DNA of 33,540 nucleotides, taken from contig VEOY01000121.1 of the NCBI GenBank assembly GCA_012026685.1, positions 1 through 33,540 of the forward strand, read 5' to 3'. This document shows, piece after piece, positions 6,309 to 15,430 of this stretch. Source of the DNA: Nitrospirota bacterium. Lineage in GTDB: Bacteria; Nitrospirota; Thermodesulfovibrionia; Thermodesulfovibrionales; UBA6898. How positions within the stretch are numbered: position 1 is the stretch's first letter; each line of letters begins with the position of its first letter. The notes under the pieces are model-generated. The model searched no databases. It was not told the origin of the DNA and saw only the letters and a program-made list of their open reading frames with translations. Both the position numbers and the translations under genes were made by a program.

Positions 6309-7994
6309 ATGAGATTCTCCAGAATGTTCATTCGGACGCTGCGCGAAGCACCGTCTGACGCAGAAGCGATCAGTCATGTTCTTATGCTGCGGGCCGGCTA
6401 TGTGCGTCAGCTTGCATCCGGACTATACATATATCTGCCGCTGGGCTGGCGTGTGCTCGGCAAGATAAACGCCATAATGAAGGAAGAGATGGATGCCATC
6501 GGAGCGCAGGAGATTTCCATGCCTATCCTTCACCCCGCTGAGATCTGGCAGCAAACCGGACGCTGGGACGTCATCGGCGGCGAGATGTTCAGGCTCAAGG
6601 ACCGCAATGACCGGGACTTCTGCCTCGGCATGACGCATGAAGAGATCATGACCTGGCTTGCGGCACGGGAGATCCGCTCTTACCGCGACCTGCCCCAGGT
6701 CTGGTATCAGATCCAGACCAAACTCAGAGATGAGGCACGACCCAAGAGCGGAGTGCTGAGGACCCGGGAATTCATCATGAAGGACAGCTACAGTTTTGAC
6801 GCTGATGAGCAGGGCCTCGACAAAAATTACCAGCTGCATGCCGAAGCCTATCACCGGATATACTCCAGATGCGGACTGAAGTTCATGCAGGTCGAATCCG
6901 ATCCCGGCATGATGGGCGGCGGCTACTCGCATGAGTTCATGGCGCCGAGTCCGGCGGGCGAAGATCAGGTGGCACTCTGCCCGAAGTGCGGCTATTCGGC
7001 AAATGTCGAACTTGCTCTTTCTTTTTCTCCCGTGATCGAAGACAGGGAATGGCAGCATGAAGAGGTCCACACGCCGGAGAAAAGGACAGTTCAGGAGGTT
7101 TCCCGCTTTCTCAAACTCACATCAGAATATTTCATCAAGAGCATTCTGGTTATCTCCGACAACGGACCCGTGCTTGCGCTGGTGCGCGGCGACCAGGAGG
7201 TACACGACAAAAAACTGGCGAAGATCATCGGCAATCACCGTCCGGCACAGAAGACCGAAGTAAAAGATATCCTTGGCGTGGAAGCCGGTTTCATCGGTCC
7301 CATGGGCCATACCGGCATCAGGGTCATAGCTGATCCCTGCCTCAAACACGCCACCTATGTCAGCGGAGCAAACAAACAGCATTATCACGTCAAGGGTATT
7401 AAGGCGGAGAGGGATTTTACTGCAGAGTGGCATGATATCCATATTGCCCGCCAGGGAGATTCCTGCGCAGCATGCGGGGGCGTACTGGTCGTAGAACGGG
7501 TCATTGAGATCGGCAATATCTTCAAACTGGGCACGAAGTATTCTGCAGCGCTCAAGGCGGTCTATCTGGACGAGAACGGCGCAGAGACACCGATCATCAT
7601 GGGCAGCTACGGCATCGGTCCTGCCCGCATCGCAGCAGCAGCCATCGAACAGAACAATGACAAGGACGGCATGATATGGCCGAGGTCTATCGCGCCTTTT
7701 GATGTAGAACTCCTCCCGCTGAACATGAATGATGAGCTCACCGTGAAAACAGCAGAAAACCTCTACCGGGAGCTTTCCCTCAGCCATGTCGATGTGCTTT
7801 TGGATGACAGGGAAGAACGAGCGGGTGTCAAGTTCAAGGATGCTGACCTCATCGGCATTCCTACGCAGATCATCATTGGTGAAAAAACGCTCAAAGAGGG
7901 TCTGGTCGAGATCAAGGACAGGAAGACCAGAGAAACCGTCAAGATCGGCCTCGGGGATGTTATCAGCACGGTAAAGGCACTGACTGACAACTGA
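6309..7994 (+). CDS. proS: Prolyl-tRNA synthetase, bacterial type with editing domain
   Basis: This 561-residue class II synthetase charges tRNA-Pro. Class II motifs are visible: motif 1 around QEISMPILHPAEIW, motif 2 with GMTHEEIMT and RDEARPKSGVLRTREF, and motif 3 GSYGIGPARIAAAAIEQ. Between motifs 2 and 3 is a ~180-residue insertion beginning near CPKCGYSANVE, corresponding to the YbaK-like domain that hydrolyses misacylated Ala-tRNA-Pro. The C-terminal anticodon-binding domain follows (IAPFDVELLPLN onward). The track ORF extends 42 codons upstream without homology; ATG at 6309 is chosen because GGGAGGAAAAC precedes it and MRFSRMFIRTLREAP is the family N-terminus. It is a single gene converging on rng across 131 noncoding bases in which I see no terminator. 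Confidence 0.96.
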   Translation: MRFSRMFIRTLREAPSDAEAISHVLMLRAGYVRQLASGLYIYLPLGWRVLGKINAIMKEEMDAIGAQEISMPILHPAEIWQQTGRWDVIGGEMFRLKDRNDRDFCLGMTHEEIMTWLAAREIRSYRDLPQVWYQIQTKLRDEARPKSGVLRTREFIMKDSYSFDADEQGLDKNYQLHAEAYHRIYSRCGLKFMQVESDPGMMGGGYSHEFMAPSPAGEDQVALCPKCGYSANVELALSFSPVIEDREWQHEEVHTPEKRTVQEVSRFLKLTSEYFIKSILVISDNGPVLALVRGDQEVHDKKLAKIIGNHRPAQKTEVKDILGVEAGFIGPMGHTGIRVIADPCLKHATYVSGANKQHYHVKGIKAERDFTAEWHDIHIARQGDSCAACGGVLVVERVIEIGNIFKLGTKYSAALKAVYLDENGAETPIIMGSYGIGPARIAAAAIEQNNDKDGMIWPRSIAPFDVELLPLNMNDELTVKTAENLYRELSLSHVDVLLDDREERAGVKFKDADLIGIPTQIIIGEKTLKEGLVEIKDRKTRETVKIGLGDVISTVKALTDN

Positions 7995-8125
7995 TCACAA
8001 GAACCAGATTGTCTGCACACTGAGAAACGACGGCGCAATACCTGTCACGGCAATTCTAAGACGTCAGATGTCCCCCATGCGCAGGCAATACCGCATATCC
8101 ATCCCCCGGGCGATCTGGATGCGTC

Positions 8126-9874
8126 TTATATCCCTTCCTGAATGGGATCGGAAAGAGGTCCTTCAGGGGCAGCCTCACCCTCCTTCATGACCGCCCCCTC
8201 TTTTCTTGGGCCCTTTTTCCCCCTGCGCGGTCTCCGCTTCCTGCGTCTTTTCTGTTCAGGCTGTGCTGCGGGCTGTGGTCCTGCCTCCAGACTGGGCTGC
8301 TCCGGCGCTCCTTCCGGCAATTCGGGGGCCGGAAGCGGCTGCTGTTTTTGATGCGGCTGTCTCTGATGACGCTGTTCTGCGTGCGCATGTTCTTTTACCG
8401 GTGAAGGAAGATCGGCATCGATCTTGTATTGCCCCGGAAGAAGTTTGACATCGGCAGTAAGGGTAATCGGGATGCCGAACTCTTTTTCGGTGTCGTCAAT
8501 GTCCTTTCTCCAGGTATTAATCATATAGTTCATGCTGTCTACCGGAAGACGGCAGGTGATGCCCTTTACGCCTTCCTTTGTTGCATGAACGTGGATGTCA
8601 CGGAGTGCACTGACAGCTACCATTTCATCGCTTTTGATCACGCCGGTACCGGCACAGAGTTCGCACTTGCGATGGATCGACTCCTGATACGCCGGTCTCA
8701 TGCGCTCCCGCGTCATTTCGACGATGCCGAACTTTGAGATCGCCGTCAGCTCAAAATGAGCCTTGTCAGGGCTCATTGCGTCCCTCAGGCGCTGTTCGAC
8801 CTCTCTCCTGTTCTTTGACGATTCCATATCAATGAAATCAACGACGATCAACCCTCCCAGGTCACGAAGTCTGAGTTGACGCGCTATCTCATCGGCCGCT
8901 TCAATGTTCGTTCTGAGGGCTGTTGCTTCGATATGCTCTTCTTTCCGGGACCTTCCGGAGTTGACGTCGATGGCGGTGAGCGCTTCGGTCTTGTCAATGA
9001 CAATATAACCCCGCGAAGGGAGATAAACGTAACGTTCATAGACCTTGGCAATCTGTTCTTCTATGCGGCTTTCCCCGAATATCGGCCGTTTTTCCTTATA
9101 CAAGGTTATGTTCGTTTTCTGCCAGGGAACGGTCTTTTTAAGAAATTCCTTGGTCTTTTTGAATGCAACGGGATCATCGATCAGCACCTCGGCAACGTCG
9201 GAAGTAAGATAGTCGCGCACTGTTTTGACCGCAAAATCCTGCTCCTTGTATATGAGCGCCGGTGCATGTGTCTTCTTCGAGTCCGCCTGTATCCTGCTCC
9301 AGAGCTTCGTAAGGTATTTAAGGTCATTGTCAAGGTCCTCTTCTGTCTTGTCGCTCCCCGCGGTCCTCAGGATAAAGCCCATCTTCTTCGGCAGTTTCAG
9401 TGAACTGAATATCTCCTTCAGTCTGCCCCTGTCCTCCCGGTCCTCGATCTTCCGCGAAACGCCGACCTTCTCCTGTCCCGGCATCATGACGATATACCTC
9501 CCGGGAATGGAAATATAGGTTGTCAGGCTCGCTCCTTTATTGTCCCTCTCGTCCTTCTCTACCTGGACGATCAATTCATGGCCCTTTGAAATGACATCCT
9601 GGATCCGCGGCCGTTTATTTCCCTCGACCTTTCTCTGGAAGAACTCCGGCTTGATCTCGCGCAGCTGAAGGAACCCGTGTTTCTTCTGCCCGAAATCGAC
9701 AAACGCCGCCTGAAGACCGGGCTCAACCCGTACAACCTTTGCTTTATAGACATTTCCCTTCAGGTGCTCCTTGCCGGCGGTCTCGACGTAGAAGTCAACA
9801 AGCTTATCGCCTTCAACAATGGCAACGCGCTTTTCCTCGGCATGCAGGGCATTAATCAGTATTCTCTTTTTCAC
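8126..9874 (-). CDS. rng: Ribonuclease E/G family endoribonuclease
   Basis: This is a 582-residue single-strand-specific endoribonuclease acting in mRNA decay and rRNA/tRNA processing. The order is an S1-like domain (about 35-125), an RNase H-like and 5'-sensor region, then the catalytic core with Mg-binding Asp303 (TAIDVNSG) and Asp346 (VVDFIDM) and the zinc-link Cys404 and Cys407 (CELC). With the start at 9874 these numbers equal those I recall for E. coli RNase E, which supports that start. This GTG follows GAGGTGAAC; the track start is two codons earlier. The tail from about residue 495 is disordered, Gln/His/Pro-rich and then strongly basic (KRRRKRRPRRGKKGPRK), suggesting an RNA-binding extension shorter than the E. 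coli RNase E scaffold. Rng is used as the symbol, but rne-like is equally fair. Confidence 0.93.
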   Translation of the reverse strand: MKKRILINALHAEEKRVAIVEGDKLVDFYVETAGKEHLKGNVYKAKVVRVEPGLQAAFVDFGQKKHGFLQLREIKPEFFQRKVEGNKRPRIQDVISKGHELIVQVEKDERDNKGASLTTYISIPGRYIVMMPGQEKVGVSRKIEDREDRGRLKEIFSSLKLPKKMGFILRTAGSDKTEEDLDNDLKYLTKLWSRIQADSKKTHAPALIYKEQDFAVKTVRDYLTSDVAEVLIDDPVAFKKTKEFLKKTVPWQKTNITLYKEKRPIFGESRIEEQIAKVYERYVYLPSRGYIVIDKTEALTAIDVNSGRSRKEEHIEATALRTNIEAADEIARQLRLRDLGGLIVVDFIDMESSKNRREVEQRLRDAMSPDKAHFELTAISKFGIVEMTRERMRPAYQESIHRKCELCAGTGVIKSDEMVAVSALRDIHVHATKEGVKGITCRLPVDSMNYMINTWRKDIDDTEKEFGIPITLTADVKLLPGQYKIDADLPSPVKEHAHAEQRHQRQPHQKQQPLPAPELPEGAPEQPSLEAGPQPAAQPEQKRRRKRRPRRGKKGPRKEGAVMKEGEAAPEGPLSDPIQEGI

Positions 9875-10160
9875 GTTCACCTCGTAAGTCAGTAGTTTCC
9901 TCGTCCTGCGTCTCGGTCTCCCTATGAACGAGCAGGATTGATTCCTTCAGGGGCATGGCCGGATACAGAACCGTTGCCTCTATAATTTCCTCGAGCGGAT
10001 AATCATGGAAATGGTCTTCACTGAAAACAATCCTCATGAACCTCCGCTTGAGCAGAAAACAACGCATCGCGCTGCCGTCTGCCGAGCGACACGGTATGAT
10101 CACGTGCTCCTTGTCTTCATCAAGGCCGTATTTCCGAATAAGTTCCTGTATCTCATCCAT
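9852..10160 (-). CDS. Small protein of unknown function upstream of rng
   Basis: This is a 102-residue ORF (from ATG at 10160) that I do not recognise. It starts with an amphipathic segment MDEIQELIRKYGLDEDKEH and continues with mixed beta-like hydrophobic stretches (HVIIPC, MRCFLLKRRFMRIVF, IIEATVLYPAMP). It ends in a very charged, Glu/Thr/Arg-rich tail. A GTG at 10175 is an alternative start; neither has a good ribosome binding site, so coupling to the upstream gene is likely. The 3' end overlaps the rng start by 23 nt, which strongly suggests a real, co-translated gene. No signal peptide or membrane segment is visible. Confidence 0.6.
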   Translation of the reverse strand: MDEIQELIRKYGLDEDKEHVIIPCRSADGSAMRCFLLKRRFMRIVFSEDHFHDYPLEEIIEATVLYPAMPLKESILLVHRETETQDEETTDLRGEREKENTD

Positions 10161-10181
10161 GACCGTACAGGGCACGGTTGA

Positions 10182-10550
10182 TCAGCGCGACGGGTCCGCC
10201 TCATCCAGGGGCGAGATCATGATCGCCTCCCAGATCGCAGCGGGATCAGGATCGATCCCATCGATGCCTTCGGGAAATGTCTGCTTGAATATATCCCTGT
10301 TCCTGAGGTACCTCAAGACCAGGGCATCCTTCATCTCGACGGTCAACTCCCTCACGACATTGTCAGGGTCTCCGGATTCAACGATCTCCCGTACAAGATC
10401 ATTGATCTGCGTCCGATAGGTATCGAGCATTTCAATGTTCGTCTCCCCGTCCCGGTTTCGCGCCCTCGATATTGCAGCCGCAACCTCCCCGGCTCCCAAA
10501 AAATTCTTCATCACCTGAACGCTCGCCTTGAATATATCATCTGATTTCAT
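10182..10550 (-). CDS. Small acidic helical protein of unknown function
   Basis: This 122-residue protein is unrecognised. It is acidic and appears mostly alpha-helical (KSDDIFKASVQVMKNFLG, TYRTQINDLVREIVE, MKDALVLRYLRNRDIFKQTF) with a Pro/Asp-rich C-terminal end. The ATG at 10550 follows GGGTGATC and is preferred to the track start 16 codons upstream. It lies 60 bases downstream of ychF and 21 bases before the next small gene, so ychF, these two genes and rng may be cotranscribed. No catalytic motif, signal or membrane segment is visible. Confidence 0.6.
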   Translation of the reverse strand: MKSDDIFKASVQVMKNFLGAGEVAAAISRARNRDGETNIEMLDTYRTQINDLVREIVESGDPDNVVRELTVEMKDALVLRYLRNRDIFKQTFPEGIDGIDPDPAAIWEAIMISPLDEADPSR

Positions 10551-10610
10551 GATCACCCGGCCCCTCTCAAATTGTATCAAAGCCTGCCAAAAGAACAAGA
10601 ACTTTAACGG

Positions 10611-11696
10611 TCAGACATTGAACCGGAAGTTGATTATGTCGCCGTCCTTCACGGCATATGTCTTGCCCTCAAGCCTCAACTGTCCCTTATCACGAGCCCC
10701 GGACATGCCTCCCTGGGCAACAAAGTCATCAAATGAGACCACTTCCGCCCTTATAAAACCTCGCTCGATATCAGAATGGATTTTCCCGGCAGCTTTTTGG
10801 GCAGTCGTTCGTTTCTGTATCGTCCATGCCCGGACCTCATCTTCACCGCAGGTCAGAAAGGAAATAAGCCCCAGAAGATCATACGATACGTGGATCAATT
10901 TATTGAGCGCCGGCTCTTCTATGCCGAGGTCATCCAGGAATGCCCGGGCCTCGGCAGCAGAAAGCTGCGCTATCTCCATTTCAATTTTGCCGCAGAGGCT
11001 GATCACCTTTACCTGTATGCCCTGATAAAAGGACTGAAGCTCCGCAAGCTGCCTGGCTGCCTTTTCTGTGTTCAGATCGGATTCAGAGACGTTCAGTGCA
11101 ATGACCTCAGGTTTTATGGACATGAACTGAAGATGGCGCATCGATTTCTCCTCTTCTTCGGAAAAATCGATATCTCTGAGAGGTTTTTCCCGTTCAAGCG
11201 TCTCCTTGCATTTCAGCAGAACCCTCTTCTCTGTCTCATCGGGCTTTTTACCCCGCTTCACGCCCTCGTCCATCCTTTGCAGCCTCTTATCGACGAGTTC
11301 CAGATCGCCGAAGATCATTTCGAGTTCCAGAGTCTCTGCATCCCGCCGGGGATCAAGAGACTCAAGCGGGTGCATTACCGTCTCATCATCAAAGCCCCTG
11401 ACAACATGCACAATGGCGTCAGCATCCTTGATAAGATCGAAGACCTTGCGGTTCTGCTCCATATCACCCTTTGTGAGCCCGATATAATCAATATATTCCA
11501 CCGTCGCATAGGTAATTTTTTTAGGCTTATATATCTCTGCGAGCCTGTCGATCCGCAGATCCGGCACCTTGACCACGCCTATGTGCGGCTCTGCATTCAG
11601 GGTTGCGTAGATTGTTGTCTCCAGATTCTGCCCCGTAAGAGCGTTGAAGATCGTAGTCTTTCCTGCGTTGGCAAGTCCGATAATGGCTATCTTCAC
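10611..11696 (-). CDS. ychF: YchF/OLA1-type P-loop NTPase
   Basis: This 361-residue Obg-related NTPase of the YchF family binds ATP more readily than GTP, and in bacteria has been linked to ribosomes and oxidative stress. G1 is GLANAGKTT; the G4 position reads NVSE instead of NKxD, the substitution that gives ATP preference. A long charged coiled-coil insertion (about 130-200) and a C-terminal TGS domain (YAVKDGDIINFRFNV) complete the family layout. The start is GTG at 11696 behind AGAGGAGATTTTC; the longer track ORF lacks support. A possible -10 (TATAAT, 11730-11735 on the minus strand) lies upstream, but no clear -35 accompanies it. The gene diverges from argS across 174 bases. Confidence 0.93.
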   Translation of the reverse strand: MKIAIIGLANAGKTTIFNALTGQNLETTIYATLNAEPHIGVVKVPDLRIDRLAEIYKPKKITYATVEYIDYIGLTKGDMEQNRKVFDLIKDADAIVHVVRGFDDETVMHPLESLDPRRDAETLELEMIFGDLELVDKRLQRMDEGVKRGKKPDETEKRVLLKCKETLEREKPLRDIDFSEEEEKSMRHLQFMSIKPEVIALNVSESDLNTEKAARQLAELQSFYQGIQVKVISLCGKIEMEIAQLSAAEARAFLDDLGIEEPALNKLIHVSYDLLGLISFLTCGEDEVRAWTIQKRTTAQKAAGKIHSDIERGFIRAEVVSFDDFVAQGGMSGARDKGQLRLEGKTYAVKDGDIINFRFNV

Positions 11697-11832
11697 GAAA
11701 ATCTCCTCTGTCACACTGAAATGTTCGTTATTATACACAATACCCGCCTATATTTATTTCATTACATATGGCACACGAGTCCGAAACAGCGTGGACCTCA
11801 TTACCGTATCAGCCGGCCCGGGCTCCCTGCGG

Positions 11833-11862
11833 TTGACTTTCAGAAGAAACGGCATTTACACT
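11833..11862 (+). promoter_or_regulatory. argS promoter giving a probably leaderless transcript
   Basis: TTGACT (11833-11838) and TACACT (11857-11862) are spaced 18 bp. The argS ATG starts 8 bases after the -10, where transcription would begin, and no ribosome binding site is present. Confidence 0.5.
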
Positions 11863-11870
11863 GTATCTCC

Positions 11871-13511
11871 ATGAAACGAGATGTAACTGCCCTGTTGACG
11901 GACGCTCTTGAAGCGCTTGGCGTGTCCCCCTGCCCTCACATCGAGATCGAGGTGCCCCGTGAGGACTCATTCGGTGACCTCTCAAGTCCTGTTGCCATGA
12001 CGATGGCAAAGGCACTCAAGAAAGCTCCTCGGAAAATAGCGGAAGATATCGTTGGCCGCCTGAAGGACAACCCCATATTCGAAAAAATAGAGATAGCAGG
12101 ACCGGGATTCATCAACTTTACCTTCACGAAATCGTATCTCCTTTCATCCCTGCAGCACCTCCTGAAAGCTGAAAAAGCTTTTCTCCGCGAAAATGTCGGC
12201 GAAGGGAAGAAAGTGCTCGTTGAGTTTGTCAGCGCAAACCCCACCGGGCCTCTCCATATCGGACACGCGCGTGGTGCGGCAGTGGGCAATGCGCTCTGCA
12301 ACCTGCTGGCCGAGTCAGGATTCACGGTTGATCGTGAATACTACATCAATGACGCGGGCAGGCAGGTCAGGCTGCTCGGTCTCTCGGTATATGCACGATA
12401 TCAGCAACTGACGGGCAATGAGGTCCCTTTTCCCGAAGATGGGTACCGCGGTCAGTATATCGATGATGAAGCATCCGCCCTTCGTGCTGAAAGAGGTGAA
12501 ACGTACAAAGGGATCTCATTCGATATCTGCGGAACAGAGATCACATCATGGACCTACTCACGGATGCTCGTCCTGATCAGAAAGGATCTCTCGCGCTTCG
12601 GCGTGACGGAGTTCGATGCATGGATCAGCGAAAAAGAGATATTTGCGCAGGGAGAGGTTGCGAATGCGATCGAAACCCTGCAACAAAAGGGATTCATATA
12701 TCAACATGCGAACGCGCTCTGGTTCCGCTCGACAGCATTCCGGGATGACAAGGACAGGGTAGTCATCAAAAGCGACGGGGAGTATACCTATTTTGCGTCA
12801 GACATTGCCTATCACAAGAACAAGCTTGACAGAGGTTATGACACCATCATTGACATCTGGGGCGCTGATCATCACGGATATATACCCAGGATCGAATCGG
12901 TCATGCAGGCATTTGGTTACGATATTTCACAGTTCAGGGTAATCCTTGTCCAGATGGTCAATCTCATGAAGCATGGAGAGCCGTTCCAGATGTCCAAGAG
13001 GGCGGGAACTTTCGTCACGTTAAGTGACATCATCGATCTGGTCGGGGCAGACACCACCAAGTTCATCTTTCTGACCCGGAAAGCGGACAGTCATCTTGAT
13101 TTTGATCTGGATGTCGTGACCGCGACTTCCGCTGAAAATCCCGTCTTCTATGTTCAGTATGCCAACGCCCGGATCAACAGCATCCTGACCAATGCCAGGG
13201 AGAAAGGACTGGAACCGGCGCAGGGCGTCGACCTTGCGCTGCTGGCAGAGTCCGCCGAACTTGTCCTGATCAAAAAGCTCCTCACCTACCCCATGGTCCT
13301 TGAAAATGCTGCGCGCTCTTTTGAGCCGCACAGAATAACATTCTACCTGCAGGAACTTGCCGCCATGTTTCATACGTATTACCATAACCACCGGGTCATT
13401 GGCGAGGATGCTGCCCTTACGCACGCTCGCCTTTCTCTCTGCTCAGCGATCAGGATAGTACTCTCTGACGCGCTCGGAATCCTTGGCGTCAGTGCTCCGG
13501 AAAAGATGTAG
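11871..13511 (+). CDS. argS: Arginyl-tRNA synthetase
   Basis: This 546-residue class I synthetase charges tRNA-Arg. The N-terminal Add1-type tRNA D-loop domain ([17 protein letters not shown].. [11 protein letters not shown]), the HIGH signature [17 protein letters not shown], the KMSKS-equivalent [10 protein letters not shown] and a C-terminal helical DALR anticodon domain are all present. The ORF track shows 911 residues because the frame stays open antisense to ychF; the true start is the ATG at 11871, where family similarity begins. No Shine-Dalgarno sequence precedes it, and the promoter spacing suggests leaderless translation. The length is normal for the family. Confidence 0.95.
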   Translation: MKRDVTALLTDALEALGVSPCPHIEIEVPREDSFGDLSSPVAMTMAKALKKAPRKIAEDIVGRLKDNPIFEKIEIAGPGFINFTFTKSYLLSSLQHLLKAEKAFLRENVGEGKKVLVEFVSANPTGPLHIGHARGAAVGNALCNLLAESGFTVDREYYINDAGRQVRLLGLSVYARYQQLTGNEVPFPEDGYRGQYIDDEASALRAERGETYKGISFDICGTEITSWTYSRMLVLIRKDLSRFGVTEFDAWISEKEIFAQGEVANAIETLQQKGFIYQHANALWFRSTAFRDDKDRVVIKSDGEYTYFASDIAYHKNKLDRGYDTIIDIWGADHHGYIPRIESVMQAFGYDISQFRVILVQMVNLMKHGEPFQMSKRAGTFVTLSDIIDLVGADTTKFIFLTRKADSHLDFDLDVVTATSAENPVFYVQYANARINSILTNAREKGLEPAQGVDLALLAESAELVLIKKLLTYPMVLENAARSFEPHRITFYLQELAAMFHTYYHNHRVIGEDAALTHARLSLCSAIRIVLSDALGILGVSAPEKM

Positions 13512-13529
13512 CAGGACCGAGTTGCGGAG

Positions 13530-13559
13530 TTGACAGCGTACTGTCTGTCCTGCTTAAAT
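13530..13559 (+). promoter_or_regulatory. ilvE promoter giving a probably leaderless transcript
   Basis: TTGACA (13530-13535) and TTAAAT (13554-13559) are spaced 18 bp. The ilvE ATG follows the -10 by 8 bases with no ribosome binding site, so the start codon would lie at or next to the 5' end of the message. Confidence 0.5.
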
Positions 13560-13567
13560 ATCCGTTG

Positions 13568-14482
13568 ATGATTCAGAAATCAGATAAAATATGGATGGAT
13601 GGAAAACTCGTCGGCTGGGACAAGGCACAGGTCCACATCCTGACCCACACGCTGCATTACGGCCTGGGCATGTTTGAGGGTATTCGTTGTTACAGTACGG
13701 CAAAAGGTTCCGCGATTTTTCGGCTCGATGAGCATGTGGACAGGCTTTTTGCGTCAGCCCACATTTTCAACATCGAAATCCCCTATTCAAGGCAGGAAAT
13801 TCGTCAGGCCATTATTACGACCGTCAGGGCGAACAAGCTCAGGGAATGCTACATACGACCGCTCGTTTATATCGGTTATGGCGCCATGGGGCTTTATCCC
13901 AAGGGTAATCCGATAAATGTTGCGATCGCCGCATGGCCATGGGGTGCGTATCTTGGGGATGAGGGTCTAGAGAAGGGCATAAAAATAAAAGTGTCGTCCT
14001 TTACCCGACACCACGTCAACTCGTCCATGGCGCGTGCCAAGGTCTGCGGCCACTATGTAAACTCCCAGATAGCAAAGAAGGAGGCCATTGCCTGCGGGTA
14101 TGATGAAGCCCTCCTCCTCGATCCCGAAGGATATGTTTCTGAAGGAAGCGGTGAGAATATCTTTATTGTACGAAACGGCAGGATAAAGACCACCCCCCTT
14201 ACGACGATCCTCGAAGGCATCACCAGGGACAGCATCATCACGATTGCCCGGGACCATAAGATCCCCATTGCTGAAGAGCGCTTTACCAGAGATGAGATCT
14301 ATATCGCTGACGAGGCATTTTTCACCGGAACTGCCGCAGAAGTCACGCCGATACGAGAAATTGACGGCAGAAAGATCGGTATCGGCAGTCGGGGTAAGAT
14401 CACCAAAAAACTGCAGGCCGTATTCTTTGATACCGTGAAGGGCAAGAACAAGAAGTACGAATCCTGGCTCACGAAAATATAA
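13568..14482 (+). CDS. ilvE: Branched-chain amino acid aminotransferase
   Basis: This 304-residue fold type IV PLP enzyme transfers the amino group between glutamate and the 2-oxo acids of valine, leucine and isoleucine. It shows the N-terminal [14 protein letters not shown], the PLP lysine at residue 158 ([12 protein letters not shown]), the PLP glutamate region [17 protein letters not shown] and the phosphate-binding [12 protein letters not shown]. The GYGAMGLYP region and the length fit IlvE better than D-amino acid transaminase or aminodeoxychorismate lyase. The track begins one TTG codon earlier; the ATG at 13568 is preferred. No ribosome binding site is visible. It is a single gene ended by the terminator at 14508-14543. 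Confidence 0.94.
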   Translation: MIQKSDKIWMDGKLVGWDKAQVHILTHTLHYGLGMFEGIRCYSTAKGSAIFRLDEHVDRLFASAHIFNIEIPYSRQEIRQAIITTVRANKLRECYIRPLVYIGYGAMGLYPKGNPINVAIAAWPWGAYLGDEGLEKGIKIKVSSFTRHHVNSSMARAKVCGHYVNSQIAKKEAIACGYDEALLLDPEGYVSEGSGENIFIVRNGRIKTTPLTTILEGITRDSIITIARDHKIPIAEERFTRDEIYIADEAFFTGTAAEVTPIREIDGRKIGIGSRGKITKKLQAVFFDTVKGKNKKYESWLTKI

Positions 14483-14507
14483 TATTCCTTCTTTTTCGCA
14501 AAGTAAC

Positions 14508-14543
14508 AAAAAAGGCCTCCTGAAGACGCAGGGGGCCTTTTTT
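14508..14543. terminator. Bidirectional intrinsic terminator between ilvE and the cytochrome gene
   Basis: AAAAAAGGCCTCCTG pairs with CAGGGGGCCTTTTTT through a 6-base loop (AAGACG), with a single G-T pair. The stem is GC-rich and has an A-run on one side and a T-run on the other, so it can end transcription from both converging genes. Confidence 0.92.
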
Positions 14544-14558
14544 GTTAAAACAGAGTAA

Positions 14559-14873
14559 TTATTTCTTATGGCACTTTCCGCATTCAGCTGCATCACTGGA
14601 CTTGAATGCCTTGGTGCCGTTATGGCACTCGCCGCAATTCTTGCCAGCGTTCATGTCTGCCATGGTGTACTTGCCACCCTTCTTCATCGGGAAGATCTTT
14701 GTGTGGCAGTCATTGCACTTCAGGCCCTTGTCTGCATGAGCCTTGCCATCAAACACGACCTTTCCCGCGCTTCCTCCTGCATATTCGACGGTCTTTCCCG
14801 GAGGTACTGCGAGAGCGCTGCCCACAAATGCAACAATAACGAGCAGAGCAACAAACAATGCTGTCTTCTTCAT
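14559..14873 (-). CDS. Periplasmic c7-type triheme cytochrome
   Basis: This 104-residue precursor has a Sec signal peptide (MKKTALFVALLVIVAFVGSALA) and a small mature domain with exactly three CxxCH heme sites: CNDCH, CGECH and CGKCH. Additional histidines (KAHADKG and others) may serve as distal ligands. The layout F..KAH....C..CH...F...T..DM..GK.CG.CHNG..AF matches the c(7)-type triheme domain family, small electron carriers of the periplasm in metal- or sulfur-reducing bacteria. Its redox partners are not encoded here. The ATG at 14873 follows AAGGGGGTGAAGAT, a strong ribosome binding site. It is monocistronic, bounded downstream by the bidirectional terminator. Confidence 0.92.
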   Translation of the reverse strand: MKKTALFVALLVIVAFVGSALAVPPGKTVEYAGGSAGKVVFDGKAHADKGLKCNDCHTKIFPMKKGGKYTMADMNAGKNCGECHNGTKAFKSSDAAECGKCHKK

Positions 14874-14976
14874 ATCTTCACCCCCTTTCACTCTGGAATT
14901 CTGCTTCCTGAAAAAAATACATACCTTGGGTTGCCGATCATTATAGCAAAAACCACTGGTTCTGGATAGCTATGAT

Positions 14977-15003
14977 GTTCTAAAAGAATATAGTTAGAAC
15001 TAT
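14977..15003. repeat. Two interlocking inverted repeats upstream of the cytochrome gene
   Basis: GTTCTA (14977-14982) and TAGAAC (14995-15000) form a 6-bp inverted repeat with a 12-base centre. An overlapping near-continuous palindrome ATAGTT-AG-AACTAT lies at 14990-15003. Their position upstream of the possible -10 suggests an operator, but the regulator is unknown and chance is possible in such AT-rich DNA. Confidence 0.35.
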
Positions 15004-15375
15004 CTCACGTCCAAGGGGAGATGTCAAGAGTCATTATTGCCGCATTAAACCGATTTAATCATGGCAGCGTCGTACCGCAGCTTTTTCGTTCTTTGCTCAC
15101 ATACAGCAACCCTCTCCACGGACGATCCCTGGACGGCAGTCGCTTTGCTATTTGTCTGAATGGCAAATTTTTCTCCGGGTTCCTGCGGAAAGTCTCTCCG
15201 TTTCTGCCCGCCTGAGATATCTTCCTGTGACATTTATGCTATGCGCAGGGTCTCTGCACTCTCTGCCCTGGAATGTCTTTTCCTGCTATGCATGTCTCTT
15301 TTAAATCCGCATGGCAGTATCGAAACTTTGCACGACATTATCCTTTTAGCGATAGCGGCGCCTTTATTGCCGTGT

Positions 15376-15405
15376 TTGCTTTATCAAATATTGCCGTGGT
15401 AAAAT
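15376..15405 (+). promoter_or_regulatory. Possible guaB promoter
   Basis: TTGCTT (15376-15381) and TAAAAT (15400-15405) are spaced 18 bp, leaving a short leader that contains the guaB ribosome binding site AGGAG. Confidence 0.4.
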
Positions 15406-15430
15406 TTCTGGAAAATATCCAGGAGATTCT

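Larger units (their letters stand above)
14874..15430. other. 557-base intergenic region between cytochrome and guaB
   Basis: I find no convincing gene here; the short ORFs at 15021-15458 lack ribosome binding sites, similarity and sensible composition. A TATAAT on the minus strand (14940-14945) could be the -10 of the cytochrome gene, without a clear -35. The rest is divergent regulatory space with the inverted repeats listed separately. Confidence 0.55.

Noticed and set aside
10776-11870. 365-codon upstream extension of the argS reading frame
   Set aside because: It is antisense to ychF with no family similarity; ArgS similarity begins exactly at the ATG at 11871.
15045-15233. Possible c-di-GMP (GEMM-like) riboswitch upstream of the cytochrome, suggested by AGCAAAGC and GGGTTGC on the minus strand
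   Set aside because: A 7-bp pairing exists, but the conserved GEMM joining segments and tetraloop-receptor layout do not match.
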